A stretch of DNA of 64,000 bases from positions 1 through 64,000 of the forward strand of contig JBCDDC010000002.1 in NCBI GenBank assembly GCA_039180675.1. Reading direction: 5' to 3'. A model generated the notes under the pieces. It worked only from the letters and a program-made list of their open reading frames with translations. It did no database searches and was not told where the DNA came from. The translations under genes were made by a program, and so were the position numbers. This stretch comes from Thermohalobaculum sp039180675. GTDB taxonomy: Bacteria > Pseudomonadota > Alphaproteobacteria > Rhodobacterales > Rhodobacteraceae. Positions 51,968 to 59,916 of the stretch are shown piece by piece. Position 1 is the stretch's first letter. Each line of letters begins with the position of its first letter.

Positions 51968-52029
51968 CACGACCTCTTTAGCGGTTTCTTTTCCGTGGCC
52001 CGCAAGCCGGTCCGACAAACCACCACGTG
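51968..52029 (-). ncRNA. SAM-II riboswitch (SAM-alpha) in the metZ leader
   Basis: Read on the minus strand from 52029, the leader contains the SAM-II core: CGTGG (52027-52023) pairs with CCACG (51998-51994), GGTTT (52021-52017) pairs as a pseudoknot with AAACC (51987-51983), and the conserved strings ACCGGCTTGC and CGCTAAAG are in place. SAM-II aptamers precede methionine-synthesis genes in alphaproteobacteria and lower expression when S-adenosylmethionine is plentiful. A further hairpin (51946-51968) follows; the start codon is about 100 bases on. Confidence 0.88.
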
Positions 52030-52156
52030 AGATCTTCGATACGGGCTCGAGGCAGAACCGTCAATCGGGATTCGAGAGTGGCGATGCGCCGCGACCTCAC
52101 GTGAACGCGTATCGGCCACTCTGGCCAACCATGACGAATTCTGCCATTGGAGTCGT

Positions 52157-52540
52157 ATGACGCACATGTCTGAGGCAACTCTCCGCCGGATTGATCGGGC
52201 TGCGATGCAGGCCGTGGCGCTTGTCGTGATGGGCGTGATGATCACGCGGCTCATGCTGGTGCCGGCAATGGCGGAGGCGCGGGACGGCCAGATCGTGATC
52301 TGCGGGGCCGGCGGCATGGCGGTGGTCAGCGTCGCGCCGGGCGAAGCGCCCGAGCCTGTGGATGACCCGGCCCATTGCGCGGAGCATTGTGCGCTCACCG
52401 TCGAGTTCTCAGGTTGTACGGCGGATGCTGCATTAGACAGCGCCGCCTGGTCCGCCGCGAAGGCCACGTTTGCGCCCTGGCGCGCCGTGCCTGTCGCGCA
52501 GCGCCCGTTCAGGCCGCGCGCGCCGCCGCTCACCGCCTGA
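52157..52540 (+). CDS. Small exported Cys-containing protein (DUF2946-like)
   Basis: 127 residues. One hydrophobic segment at about 17-40 acts as signal or anchor (AVALVVMGVMITRLMLVPAMA). Two cysteine sets follow, IVICGAGG and the pair in HCAEHCALTVEFSGC, which recall the DUF2946 group often found with copper proteins. A GGAG lies 5 bases before the ATG. It sits 79 bases before a PCuAC-type copper chaperone gene, which supports a metal role; function unproven. Confidence 0.6.
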   Translation: MTHMSEATLRRIDRAAMQAVALVVMGVMITRLMLVPAMAEARDGQIVICGAGGMAVVSVAPGEAPEPVDDPAHCAEHCALTVEFSGCTADAALDSAAWSAAKATFAPWRAVPVAQRPFRPRAPPLTA

Positions 52541-52619
52541 TCGTCCACGGTTCCCCCCACTGATACGCGAGATCGTGCGGCCAGGCTGGCTGCGCGTGAC
52601 CACACTGAAAGGATATCCC

Positions 52620-53138
52620 ATGCCCACCCGTTACACGGCGTTGATCCAACTCGTTGCCATGCTCTTCGCCTTTCCGCTTGCCGCGCATGAGTACAAGACC
52701 GGTGATCTGACAATCGATCACCCGATTTCGCGGCCCAATCTGCCCGACCGCCCGATGGCGGCCTACATGACGATCATGAACGCGGGCGATGCGGGCGACC
52801 GGCTGATCGCCGCGTCCTCGCCGGAGTTCGATACGATCGAGATCCATACGGTCAAGGAGACGGACGGGGTCATGAAGATGATCCAGCTTGACGGAATCGA
52901 GGTCGCTCCGGGCGAGATGACCGAGCTTGTGCCCGGCGGATTTCACCTGATGCTCTTCGGCGCGAAGGACCGCTACGAGATCGGCGAGAGTTTTCCGGTT
53001 ACGCTGGAATTCGCCCAGTCCGGCAAAGTCGATATCGTCGTGCAGATCGAGAAGCCTAAACATGGCGAGGCCAGCCATGGCGGTCACGGACATGGCGGCC
53101 ACGGGCATGGCGGCCATGACACAGGCCAGACCAATTGA
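52620..53138 (+). CDS. PCu(A)C-type periplasmic copper chaperone
   Basis: 172 residues with a signal peptide (LIQLVAMLFAFPLAA). The cupredoxin-like PCuAC domain has RPMAAYMTIMNAG, FDTIEIHTVKETDGVMKM (copper His and Met ligands) and GGFHLMLFGAKD (second His-Met pair). It hands Cu(I) to cytochrome oxidase. A notable addition is a C-terminal tail rich in His and Gly (HGGHGHGGHGHGG), a probable extra metal sink. An AAAGGA site supports the start at 52620. Confidence 0.93.
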   Translation: MPTRYTALIQLVAMLFAFPLAAHEYKTGDLTIDHPISRPNLPDRPMAAYMTIMNAGDAGDRLIAASSPEFDTIEIHTVKETDGVMKMIQLDGIEVAPGEMTELVPGGFHLMLFGAKDRYEIGESFPVTLEFAQSGKVDIVVQIEKPKHGEASHGGHGHGGHGHGGHDTGQTN

Positions 53139-53290
53139 GGCCTGAAACCCAGCGTCCCACCAGACCCGAGCCGCTGAGGCTCGGGGATGAGGAGAGCATG
53201 GCGGAATGGCGCGAGTACATGCGGGCCTGTGCGCTCGCGGACGAAGCGCTGCTGGCGAAGACGGGCACGCTGGACGACCGGTTGAACTGA
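53135..53290 (+). CDS. Possible small protein coupled to the copper chaperone gene
   Basis: 51 residues if translated from the TTG that overlaps the PCuAC stop (TTGA). The second half is an amphipathic helix (MAEWREYMRACALADEALL) with one Cys. A perfect hairpin CCCGAGCC/GGCTCGGG (53165-53172 with 53178-53185) falls inside its first third, so the early part may instead be an mRNA structure. No family recognised. Confidence 0.35.
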   Translation: MRPETQRPTRPEPLRLGDEESMAEWREYMRACALADEALLAKTGTLDDRLN

Positions 53291-53387
53291 GGCGCTGACA
53301 TCATGGCTGATGCCAGTGGGTGTTGCGCGACCCGCGAAACTCGGCCGTGCCCTTGCCAAACCGGGGCCAAGGCGGCATTGGAACCGG

Positions 53388-54095
53388 ATGCAGCGGGGTA
53401 ATTTCCGGCGCGCCGTCGGGCGCATGCTTGCGGCGGGGGCATTGGCGGCTCCGACCCCTGCCTTGGCAGACAGTGTGGAGGCGTGCGCCAACCCGGCCGA
53501 GCCGTGGGCGCAGCTTTCCGCCTGCACCGAGGTGATCGATGGGGGCGAGTGGCGTGGGGCCTCGGCGGCCTGGGCCCATTCAAACCGGGCGATGGCCCAT
53601 GCGGCGCTGGGCAACCATCAGTTTGCGTTCGACGATCATGACACGGCGATCCGGCTCGACCCTCTCAATCCGCGGGCCTGGAACAACCGGGCGACCAGCC
53701 ATGCGGAATTCCGGCAGTACGACCAGGCGCTCAGCGACTACGCCCAGGCCCTGACGCTGGACCCGGATTACGTCACCGCCCTGATCAACCGGGCGAGCGT
53801 CTATGACGAGATGAAGAACCCCAAGGCAGCGCACGCGGATTACGACCAGGCGATCGCGCTCGAGGCCGCGGCGGGCCGCGAGACCGCGGATCTGATGTTT
53901 CTCCGCGCCGATATGGCCTGCCGGATGGGCGAGGTGGACGCCTCGATCCGCGATCGCACGCCCGCGATGGAGGGCGGGCTTTTCCCGCGCGCGCAGATGG
54001 CGAACCTGCTGACCGCCAAAGGATACCTGCGCGAGGGCGGCGATTTCGACACGGCCTTTCGCGCGTGGACCGAGGCAGGCTGCCCCTGGCAATAA
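53388..54095 (+). CDS. Tetratricopeptide repeat protein, exported
   Basis: 235 residues. A twin-basic start and hydrophobic stretch (RRAVGRMLAAGALAAPTPALA) serve as a signal peptide. At least three TPR units are visible at about 65-165: NRAMAHAALGNHQFAFDDHD, NNRATSHAEFRQYDQALSDY and NRASVYDEMKNPKAAHADYD. Two Cys at the beginning (EACANP, SACTEV) and two near the end may form disulphides. A scaffold protein of the periplasm with unknown partner. The ATG at 53388 is one choice of several; the site before it is weak. Confidence 0.8.
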   Translation: MQRGNFRRAVGRMLAAGALAAPTPALADSVEACANPAEPWAQLSACTEVIDGGEWRGASAAWAHSNRAMAHAALGNHQFAFDDHDTAIRLDPLNPRAWNNRATSHAEFRQYDQALSDYAQALTLDPDYVTALINRASVYDEMKNPKAAHADYDQAIALEAAAGRETADLMFLRADMACRMGEVDASIRDRTPAMEGGLFPRAQMANLLTAKGYLREGGDFDTAFRAWTEAGCPWQ

Positions 54096-54125
54096 AAAAG
54101 GGCGCCGGGAAGAGATCCGGCGCCC
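54092..54125 (-). terminator. Hairpin with A/T tract after the TPR gene
   Basis: Stem of 9 bp at 54100-54108 and 54117-54125. The AATAAAAAA before it means a T tract on the minus strand, so it would stop leftward transcription; rightward it has no T tract. No leftward gene ends close by, so it may block antisense reading into the TPR gene. Confidence 0.5.
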
Positions 54126-54820
54126 AGTTGGAGAGGTATCACAAGAAACACATGTGACAGTTCGGAGGCGGTGCCTGAGCCGGTGCGGCCGGCGCCGTCT
54201 CCAAGGGACACCTCGTTGATAGCCGAATCGGCTGTCCCAACTCTGTGAGGATCATCACCTGCATCTGTCTCGAATTGGGAATTCCTGTCGGAAAGTGGGC
54301 GTCAGGGGAGAGAGATCCTGACGCCCTGTCCGGCTTCGGCAGACTGCGGATGTGCCGCAGTAACCCGTGTGTGGAAGGGGTTGCTGAGGTCGCGGACGGG
54401 TTCTGAATACCGCGCCACCGGCCTCAGGGTCGGTGACGAAAGCTACAGTTCCACGAAAAAGTTAACGCGCGCTGCGAGACTGCTGGATCGATCCGGAAGA
54501 CCGGATCGATGGGGCCAGCCTGCAGCCGGGTTCCCGGCCGCAGAGGCTGGCATCAGCGTCGATGTTCGACGATCCCCACCTTTTTACGCATACTCAGTGG
54601 CGTGACAGCCCACTTATACTTACTCGAACACACGGCTCGCTCACGAACCTGGAGCGTGTGAGTAAGGAAGTATGATTACCGAACAGTTAACGTTTCGAAA
54701 CTTTTGAGAATTCTCCGCAAACACAAATCGTTCATTCCCGTGTATCGCCCTCCCTGGATGTGTTACTAAGTGGGGTATCAGATTCATCTGAAACACGAAA
54801 ACTGGTTTGGAGGATCTGCC
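54096..54820. other. 725-base gap with three perfect hairpins
   Basis: The longest non-coding stretch in the window. It holds GGGCGCCGG/CCGGCGCCC (54100-54125), GGGCGTCAGG/CCTGACGCCC (54297-54326) and ATCGATCCGG/CCGGATCGAT (54487-54510, loop AAGA). The first two have similar loops (GAAGAGAT and GGAGAGAGAT). The last 200 bases are AT-richer and probably contain the promoter of the following gene. A 78-codon open frame at 54369-54605 has no ribosome site or family likeness and is not called. Confidence 0.6.
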
Positions 54821-55396
54821 ATGCGAGCCTTGGCGATATGCGTCGTGCTTTGCGTCTTTTCCGTTACCAGTGCAGGTGCCGTGACGTTCAACGAAGCCGA
54901 CCCCGCACTGGTGCCGGGCGGTGACTTCAGCAACGATTTTGCGAATCCGACCGTGATCGGCCCAGGATTTGACAGCTCCACCAGTGCGCGGGGGGTCAAC
55001 GACCCGGCGGATTTCTTTGTCTTTACCGCCTTTCCCCCCGGTGAGCAGACGATCAGTTTTCTCTTCGAGCCTGAGACGCCCGTGGGCCCGACCGAGTTCG
55101 GCTTTAACGCGGGTGGCGAGCTTCTGGTTGGTTTCGAGCCTTTCACCGGACCCTTCAACGGGACGTCGCTCGGCAACTTTCAGCTCACCTTCAATAGCCT
55201 GAGTGCGGAGACCGAGTTTCTGACCCCGATCGATTTCGAGGGTACGCTCTTCATCGCGTTCAACTTCACGAACGGGACGAATATCAGCCTGAGCGTGCAG
55301 GGACCTCCGGCCACGATCATTCCGCTCCCGCCCGGTCTCCTGCTGTTGCTGATGGGGCTGTTGGGTCTGGGCGCGATCAGGAGAAGAAGAACCTGA
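54821..55396 (+). CDS. Exported protein with VPLPA/PEP-CTERM-like sorting tag
   Basis: 191 residues. A signal peptide (LAICVVLCVFSVTSAGA) and a beta-rich, Phe/Thr/Gly-rich body with no known domain (DPADFFVFTAFPPGEQTISF). The C-terminus IIPLPPGLLLLLMGLLGLGA plus RRRRT is a PxP motif, hydrophobic span and Arg tail, as in sorted surface proteins. The start at 54821 follows GGAGGATCTGCC; the longer frame starting at 54770 is not supported. The 3' end overlaps the convergent TIGR02186 gene by 20 bases. It is the second such tagged protein in the window. Confidence 0.85.
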   Translation: MRALAICVVLCVFSVTSAGAVTFNEADPALVPGGDFSNDFANPTVIGPGFDSSTSARGVNDPADFFVFTAFPPGEQTISFLFEPETPVGPTEFGFNAGGELLVGFEPFTGPFNGTSLGNFQLTFNSLSAETEFLTPIDFEGTLFIAFNFTNGTNISLSVQGPPATIIPLPPGLLLLLMGLLGLGAIRRRRT

Positions 55397-56132
55397 AGAA
55401 GGCCGATGCGAGCCATCCGGCGGCCAGGGCGACGGCGATCGAGATGATCCCGTAGATCGCAGGCTGCTCAGTCGCTGTGGTGTAGATCAGACGCTCCAGC
55501 CCGACCTTGCGCACGGCCACGGTCTGCTCCTGAATGTCGATCACCTCGCGGTCGCGCAGCAGGAAGATCCGCGCCCTGTAGTCCCCCTCGACCAGCTGGG
55601 CGGGGAGGCCGATGCGGGTCTGGAACAACGTATCCTCCGCAAGTCTGACACCGCCCGTCTGTTCGAAATAGAGACCCTGCGCGGCCTTCAGCCGGATGGC
55701 GGCGAGGCGGTACTCCTCCGGATAGGCGACATCGCTCGTCTCGCCGATCAGGCGGACCGAGTATTCGAGGCCGACCCTGTGGCGCAGATCCTCAGTATAG
55801 CTGATGATGTCGTAGAGAGGTCCGGTGGTGGAGATCGCGTAGAAGCTGGGCGCCTCGTCAACCTTCACGCCGGCATCGTTCATCCAGATTCCGAAGCGGC
55901 GCTCCTTCTTGCGCACGATCACCGGTTCCGAAGGGCCAACGACCGCGACGATGACGTCGAGCGGTGTCTCCGGCGGCCGGGAGAAGCGCTGCACGGCCCC
56001 GGTGATGACCAGTTCGGACCCGTCGAAATTGGTCGTGATCGAGATCTGGTTCTGATTGAGCAGCGCGACGACCCGTTCCTCGGCCTTGAGTGGGGCTGCG
56101 AGCAGCAGGAGAGGGACGAGCAGCCAGCGCAT
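55377..56132 (-). CDS. TIGR02186 family protein
   Basis: 251 residues. Signal peptide (LLVPLLLLAAPLKA), a periplasmic body with LLNQNQISITTNFDGSELVI, GIWMNDAGVKVDEAPSFYAI and AIRLKAAQGLYFEQTGGV, and one C-terminal membrane helix. This matches the alphaproteobacterial TIGR02186 family, almost always encoded with a TauE/SafE transporter. The start overlaps the stop of that transporter gene by one base. Function unknown, perhaps linked to sulfite or sulfonate transport. Confidence 0.9.
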   Translation of the reverse strand: MRWLLVPLLLLAAPLKAEERVVALLNQNQISITTNFDGSELVITGAVQRFSRPPETPLDVIVAVVGPSEPVIVRKKERRFGIWMNDAGVKVDEAPSFYAISTTGPLYDIISYTEDLRHRVGLEYSVRLIGETSDVAYPEEYRLAAIRLKAAQGLYFEQTGGVRLAEDTLFQTRIGLPAQLVEGDYRARIFLLRDREVIDIQEQTVAVRKVGLERLIYTTATEQPAIYGIISIAVALAAGWLASAFFRFFFS

Positions 56133-57049
56133 CAGTGCCCTCCCTCGCCCATGCTGAAGAATTCGTCCGGCGTGCGCACGAGATCCCAGCCGAGCTTGGC
56201 GCAAACCAACAAAACGAGCGCGGCGAGCAGGATGCGCAGTTGCTCAGCCCGAAGCCGCGGCCCCAAACGCACGCCGATCTGCGTTCCAACGACACCTCCG
56301 AGCAGCAGAAGCAGCGCCAGGATACCGTCGACCGTCTGATTGTAGATCGCGTGCATCAGGGTGGTGGCGCCGGTGACGAACATGATCTGGAACAGCGAGG
56401 TGCCCACGACCACAGTGGTCGCCATGCCCAAGAGATAGATCATCGCGGGCACCATGATGAAGCCGCCACCGACCCCCATGATCGCCGCGAGGACGCCGAC
56501 CGACATGCCGATCAGGAAGGGCGGTATCGCCGAGATGTAGAGCTTTGACTGGCGGAAGCGGATGCGGATAGGCAGTTTCTGCACCCATGTATGCTTGCCG
56601 CGTGCTCTGGGCCGCGGCACGCCGGAGCGGGTGCGCAGAAGTGCCCGCAGGCTTTCCCACATCATCAGCCCACCGACGATGCCGAGGAAGACGACGTAGC
56701 AGATCGAGACCAGAAGCTCGACCTGGCCGAGCGTGCGCAGGAACGAGAAAAGCTGCACCCCGATTGCCGAGCCGACAAGGCCGCCCAGCAAGAGCACGGT
56801 GCCCATGCGGAAATCGACCGTCTTGCGCCGCCAGTGCGCCAGAACGCCGGAAAAGCTGGAGGCGACAATCTGGTTCGCCTCGGTCGCCACCGCCACCGAG
56901 GGCGGGATCCCGATCAGGATCAGGAGCGGCGTCATGAGAAACCCGCCGCCGACGCCGAAAAGCCCCGAGAGAAGCCCGACCCCGCCGCCCAGCCCCAAAA
57001 GCAGGAAGGCGTTGACCGAAACCTCGGCGATCGGCAGGTAGATGTTCAT
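56132..57049 (-). CDS. TauE/SafE family sulfite exporter-like protein
   Basis: 305 residues with about eight membrane helices. Two glycine-rich repeats mark the family: GLLSGLFGVGGGFLMTPLL near residue 25 and LAAIMGVGGGFIMVPAM near residue 195. Members move sulfite, sulfoacetate or related anions over the inner membrane. It is first in a two-gene operon with the TIGR02186 gene. Confidence 0.92.
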   Translation of the reverse strand: MNIYLPIAEVSVNAFLLLGLGGGVGLLSGLFGVGGGFLMTPLLILIGIPPSVAVATEANQIVASSFSGVLAHWRRKTVDFRMGTVLLLGGLVGSAIGVQLFSFLRTLGQVELLVSICYVVFLGIVGGLMMWESLRALLRTRSGVPRPRARGKHTWVQKLPIRIRFRQSKLYISAIPPFLIGMSVGVLAAIMGVGGGFIMVPAMIYLLGMATTVVVGTSLFQIMFVTGATTLMHAIYNQTVDGILALLLLLGGVVGTQIGVRLGPRLRAEQLRILLAALVLLVCAKLGWDLVRTPDEFFSMGEGGH

Positions 57050-57181
57050 TAAAACCCAGCTTTTTCGTGTCTTGGGGATACAGCGAAGAGCCTGGCTTCA
57101 CCAGTGCCACGAAGCCACAACCCGTGGTTCCAAAGCCATTAAACGGCGAATTGAGTGGATTTTACCTGAGATTGCGGCGGA

Positions 57182-58066
57182 TCAGCCGCTCAGCTCTTCT
57201 ACCGCGCGTTGCGCAATAGCCTCACCCCATTCCTGCAGGAAGTGGCCGCCATCGGGAATGCGCATCGGATCTGCGACGCCGAGCAGGGCAGCGATCTTGT
57301 CCATGACTGCCGGGCCGAGCACCGGGTCAGCCTCGCCGATGGCGACGAAGCTGCGGCCTGTCCAATCGGATTTGAAGAAGTCGCGGGCGGCGCGTCCGGT
57401 CTCCGCCCCGTCCATCTCGGGCGAGATCGGCACGAGCGCCGGGAAACGCCGCGCACCGGCGCGGTAGCGGGCATCGGGGAACGGCGCGTCATAGGCGGCC
57501 GCCTCGGCATCCGTCAGATGCGGGGTGCCGCGCTGCATCAGGCCGGAGATGCTGAAATCGGGTTTGGCGGCGACGAAATCACGCCAGTGCAGAAAGGCGT
57601 CCCCCGGCGCCGCGCCCACGCCGATGGTCGTGTTCATGACCACCAGTTGGTCGATCCGCGGGATCTCCATGGGAAGGGTCAGCCCGAGGATGCCGCCCCA
57701 GTCCTGCACCACCAGCGTGATCGGGCCCTCGATCCGCTCGATGAACCTGAGCAGGAAATCGCGGTGGAAGCCGAAGGTGTAGAGACTGTCCTCGATCGGC
57801 TTGTCCGATTTTCCGAAACCCAGAAGATCGGGCGCGACGACCCGGTGGCCCGCCGCTTCGATGACCGGGATCATGCGGCGGTAGAGATAGCTCCAGGTCG
57901 GCTGGCCATGCAGGCAAACCCATGTCCGCCCGGTTCGCCCCGGCCCGGTGTCGATATAGTGGGCGCGCAGGCCGTCGTAGCCCGCGAGATCCTCCACATA
58001 ATGCGGCGTCCAGGGATAGCCGGGGAGGTTCGCGAAGGCATCATCGGGGGTGCGCAGGGTGTCCAT
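57182..58066 (-). CDS. Haloalkane dehalogenase-like alpha/beta hydrolase
   Basis: 294 residues. It follows the subfamily-I dehalogenase pattern: CLHGQPTWSYLYRRMIP, PDLLGFGKSDKP, VVQDWGGILGLTLP with nucleophile Asp122 and halide-binding Trp123, a cap Trp161, and IGEADPVLGP plus GGHFLQEWG for the acid and the catalytic His. The haloalkane-dehalogenase call rests on the Asp-Trp motif; epoxide hydrolase is less likely as the cap tyrosines are not evident. It is alone, divergent from the next gene. Confidence 0.85.
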   Translation of the reverse strand: MDTLRTPDDAFANLPGYPWTPHYVEDLAGYDGLRAHYIDTGPGRTGRTWVCLHGQPTWSYLYRRMIPVIEAAGHRVVAPDLLGFGKSDKPIEDSLYTFGFHRDFLLRFIERIEGPITLVVQDWGGILGLTLPMEIPRIDQLVVMNTTIGVGAAPGDAFLHWRDFVAAKPDFSISGLMQRGTPHLTDAEAAAYDAPFPDARYRAGARRFPALVPISPEMDGAETGRAARDFFKSDWTGRSFVAIGEADPVLGPAVMDKIAALLGVADPMRIPDGGHFLQEWGEAIAQRAVEELSG

Positions 58067-58172
58067 CGGGGCGTCCGCCTTTCAGTTTTGGGCGAGCCTA
58101 GCGGAATGTTGGGCGCTGAGCTTCAAGAAATTGTGGCTTGAGGCGCCGGGCGATCGGCGCTTCTCTCACGCG

Positions 58173-58970
58173 ATGATCCGACTGCTTCTCGCGTTTTCCC
58201 TGATCCTGTTCACCCTGCCCGCCCATGCTTGCGGCGGCAGTGAGCGTTGCGAGGTCGAAGGCGGCTATTACCTCGCGAGCCCGCCGCCGGATTGGGACGG
58301 AACCTCTGCGCTGCCGGTGGTCGTCTTCTATCACGGCTGGAATGCCTCGCCCGAGGGGATGTTCCGCAACAAGGCGATGGTCAATGCCGTGCACCGGCGT
58401 GGCGCGATGTTCGTCGCCCCCTATGCGCGGACGGGATTCTGGCGCCAGATTGGCAGCGAACGGGCCGAGGGCGGGCGGGATGAGCTTGCGTATGCGCGGA
58501 CCGTGCTCGCCGATCTCAAGGCCCGTTGGCCGGTCGATGAGCGCAAGGTGCTGGCCTCCGGCTTCTCACGGGGTGCGTCGATGGTCTGGAACCTCGCGTG
58601 TTACGGCGGCGATCTCTTTACCGGCTATGCGCCGATTGCAGGCGGGTTCTGGAATTCCAACCCGGCTGACTGTCCCACCGGCCCGGTGAACCTGCGCCAT
58701 ATCCACGGCGAGGCAGACCGCGTGGTCGCCTTCGACGAGGTTGGGATCTACAACTCCATGCCGATCCCTGAAGGGATGGCGATCCTGCGCCGCCTGAACG
58801 GCTGCGATGCGGAACCCGATGGACGCTCGGCCCGGAAACGCTACGATTGTCAGGACTGGGGATCGTGTTCCTCGGGCAAGACGCTGTCGCTCTGTCTGCA
58901 TCCCAAGGGGCATTCGATCCCGGCGGAATGGGTGGCGGAGGGCTACGACTGGATGATCGGGCTGGAGTGA
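58173..58970 (+). CDS. Exported alpha/beta hydrolase (LpqC/PHB depolymerase-like esterase)
   Basis: 265 residues with a signal peptide (LLLAFSLILFTLPAHA). Polyhydroxybutyrate-depolymerase-like esterase family: LPVVVFYHGW (oxyanion), ASGFSRGASMVWNLAC with the catalytic Ser in GFSRG, and a late His in HPKGHSIP. Eight Cys suggest disulphides. Periplasmic or secreted; the substrate may be a hydroxyalkanoate or feruloyl ester. Its stop overlaps a GTG of the next frame (GTGA). Confidence 0.85.
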   Translation: MIRLLLAFSLILFTLPAHACGGSERCEVEGGYYLASPPPDWDGTSALPVVVFYHGWNASPEGMFRNKAMVNAVHRRGAMFVAPYARTGFWRQIGSERAEGGRDELAYARTVLADLKARWPVDERKVLASGFSRGASMVWNLACYGGDLFTGYAPIAGGFWNSNPADCPTGPVNLRHIHGEADRVVAFDEVGIYNSMPIPEGMAILRRLNGCDAEPDGRSARKRYDCQDWGSCSSGKTLSLCLHPKGHSIPAEWVAEGYDWMIGLE

Positions 58971-58990
58971 CTGCCCGGATCGGGGGGTTC

Positions 58991-59713
58991 ATGACGGACG
59001 CCGTAAGGGCAGAGATCGCAGCGACAGGCAGTCTGCGGGTCGGGATCAACCTCGGCAACATGCTTCTGGTGACGGACCGGGAGGCCGATGGCACGCCCGT
59101 CGGCGTCGCCCCGGATCTGGCGAAGGCCCTGGCGGCGAAGCTGGATGTGCCGGCGACGCTGATCCCCTTTCCCAAGGTCGGTCAGGTCGCAGATGCGATC
59201 AGTGGGCCGGACGTGGATATCGGCCTGATCGCGTGGGAGCCGGAGCGCGCAGAGACGATCGCCTTCTCAAAACCGTACGTGGAAATCGAGGCGACCTATC
59301 TGATCGCGCCCGGGGCGCCCTTCAATGCGATTGGGGAGGTGGACCGGCCCGGGGTCAGGATCGCCGTTGCCGACCGGGCGGCCTATGACCTCTATCTGAA
59401 GCGTACACTTGAGCATGCGGAACTGGTCAGGGCTCCGGGCCTTGATGGGGCTTTCCAGCTCTTCCGAGATGAGAAGATGCAGGTTCTCGCGGGTCTGCGT
59501 CCCGCACTTACGCAAAACGCGGTTGAGATGCCTGGGGCGCGGGTGCTGCCGGGCCAGTATACGAGCATCCAGCAGGCGATCGGCACGAAACCGGGCAACA
59601 GGGCCGCGCGCGATTTCATCAACGCCTTCCTCGACGAGGCCAATGCCTCGGGTCTGATCGCGGAGTTGCTCGAGCGGCATGCGGTCGCCGACAGTCTCAG
59701 CATCGCGCCATGA
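58991..59713 (+). CDS. Solute-binding (SBP family 3) domain protein without signal peptide
   Basis: 240 residues. The type-II periplasmic binding fold used for polar amino acids is clear: SLRVGINLGNMLLVT, GVAPDLAKALAAKL, DIGLIAWEPERAETIAFSKPY, VRIAVADRAAYDLYL and a C-terminal INAFLDEANASGLI. There is no signal peptide or lipobox, so the product should stay in the cytosol, unless an unrecognised leader exists. Start taken at ATG 58991 after a G-run; a GTG at 58967 overlapping the upstream stop is the alternative. No ABC permease or ATPase gene is close. Confidence 0.8.
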   Translation: MTDAVRAEIAATGSLRVGINLGNMLLVTDREADGTPVGVAPDLAKALAAKLDVPATLIPFPKVGQVADAISGPDVDIGLIAWEPERAETIAFSKPYVEIEATYLIAPGAPFNAIGEVDRPGVRIAVADRAAYDLYLKRTLEHAELVRAPGLDGAFQLFRDEKMQVLAGLRPALTQNAVEMPGARVLPGQYTSIQQAIGTKPGNRAARDFINAFLDEANASGLIAELLERHAVADSLSIAP

Positions 59714-59754
59714 CGCCGCGGTGCCGCTAGGCGCGTATCTCGATTTAAGCGCAA

Positions 59755-59861
59755 AGGGTCGGGCGGGTCCCAGCCGTGCATCTGCGCGGAACGCGCAGGC
59801 GGAGGGCAAATGCCCTCCGTGTCCGTAAACGGACATGCACGGCTGGGACCCGCCCGACCCT
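59755..59861. repeat. Four-armed cloverleaf palindrome
   Basis: A perfect 27-bp basal stem pairs 59755-59781 with 59835-59861. The 53 bases inside are used almost fully by three perfect hairpins: CTGCGCG/CGCGCAG (59782-59798), GGAGGGC/GCCCTCC (59801-59818) and GTCCG/CGGAC (59821-59834). No T tract follows on either strand and no coding frame is supported. It lies between two convergent genes. Confidence 0.85.
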
Positions 59862-59916
59862 GGTCTCCCGGCTTGCAACGATCGGTGTAGCGGCGCCTGA
59901 TGCGATCATCCGCCTC

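Noticed and set aside
54369..54605. 78-codon open frame in the long gap
   Set aside because: No ribosome site, contains the perfect hairpin at 54487-54510, and has no protein-like pattern.
59755..59861. tRNA or tmRNA reading of the cloverleaf
   Set aside because: Arms are far longer than tRNA arms, there is no T-loop (GTTCGA-type) sequence, no anticodon loop of 7 and no CCA end.
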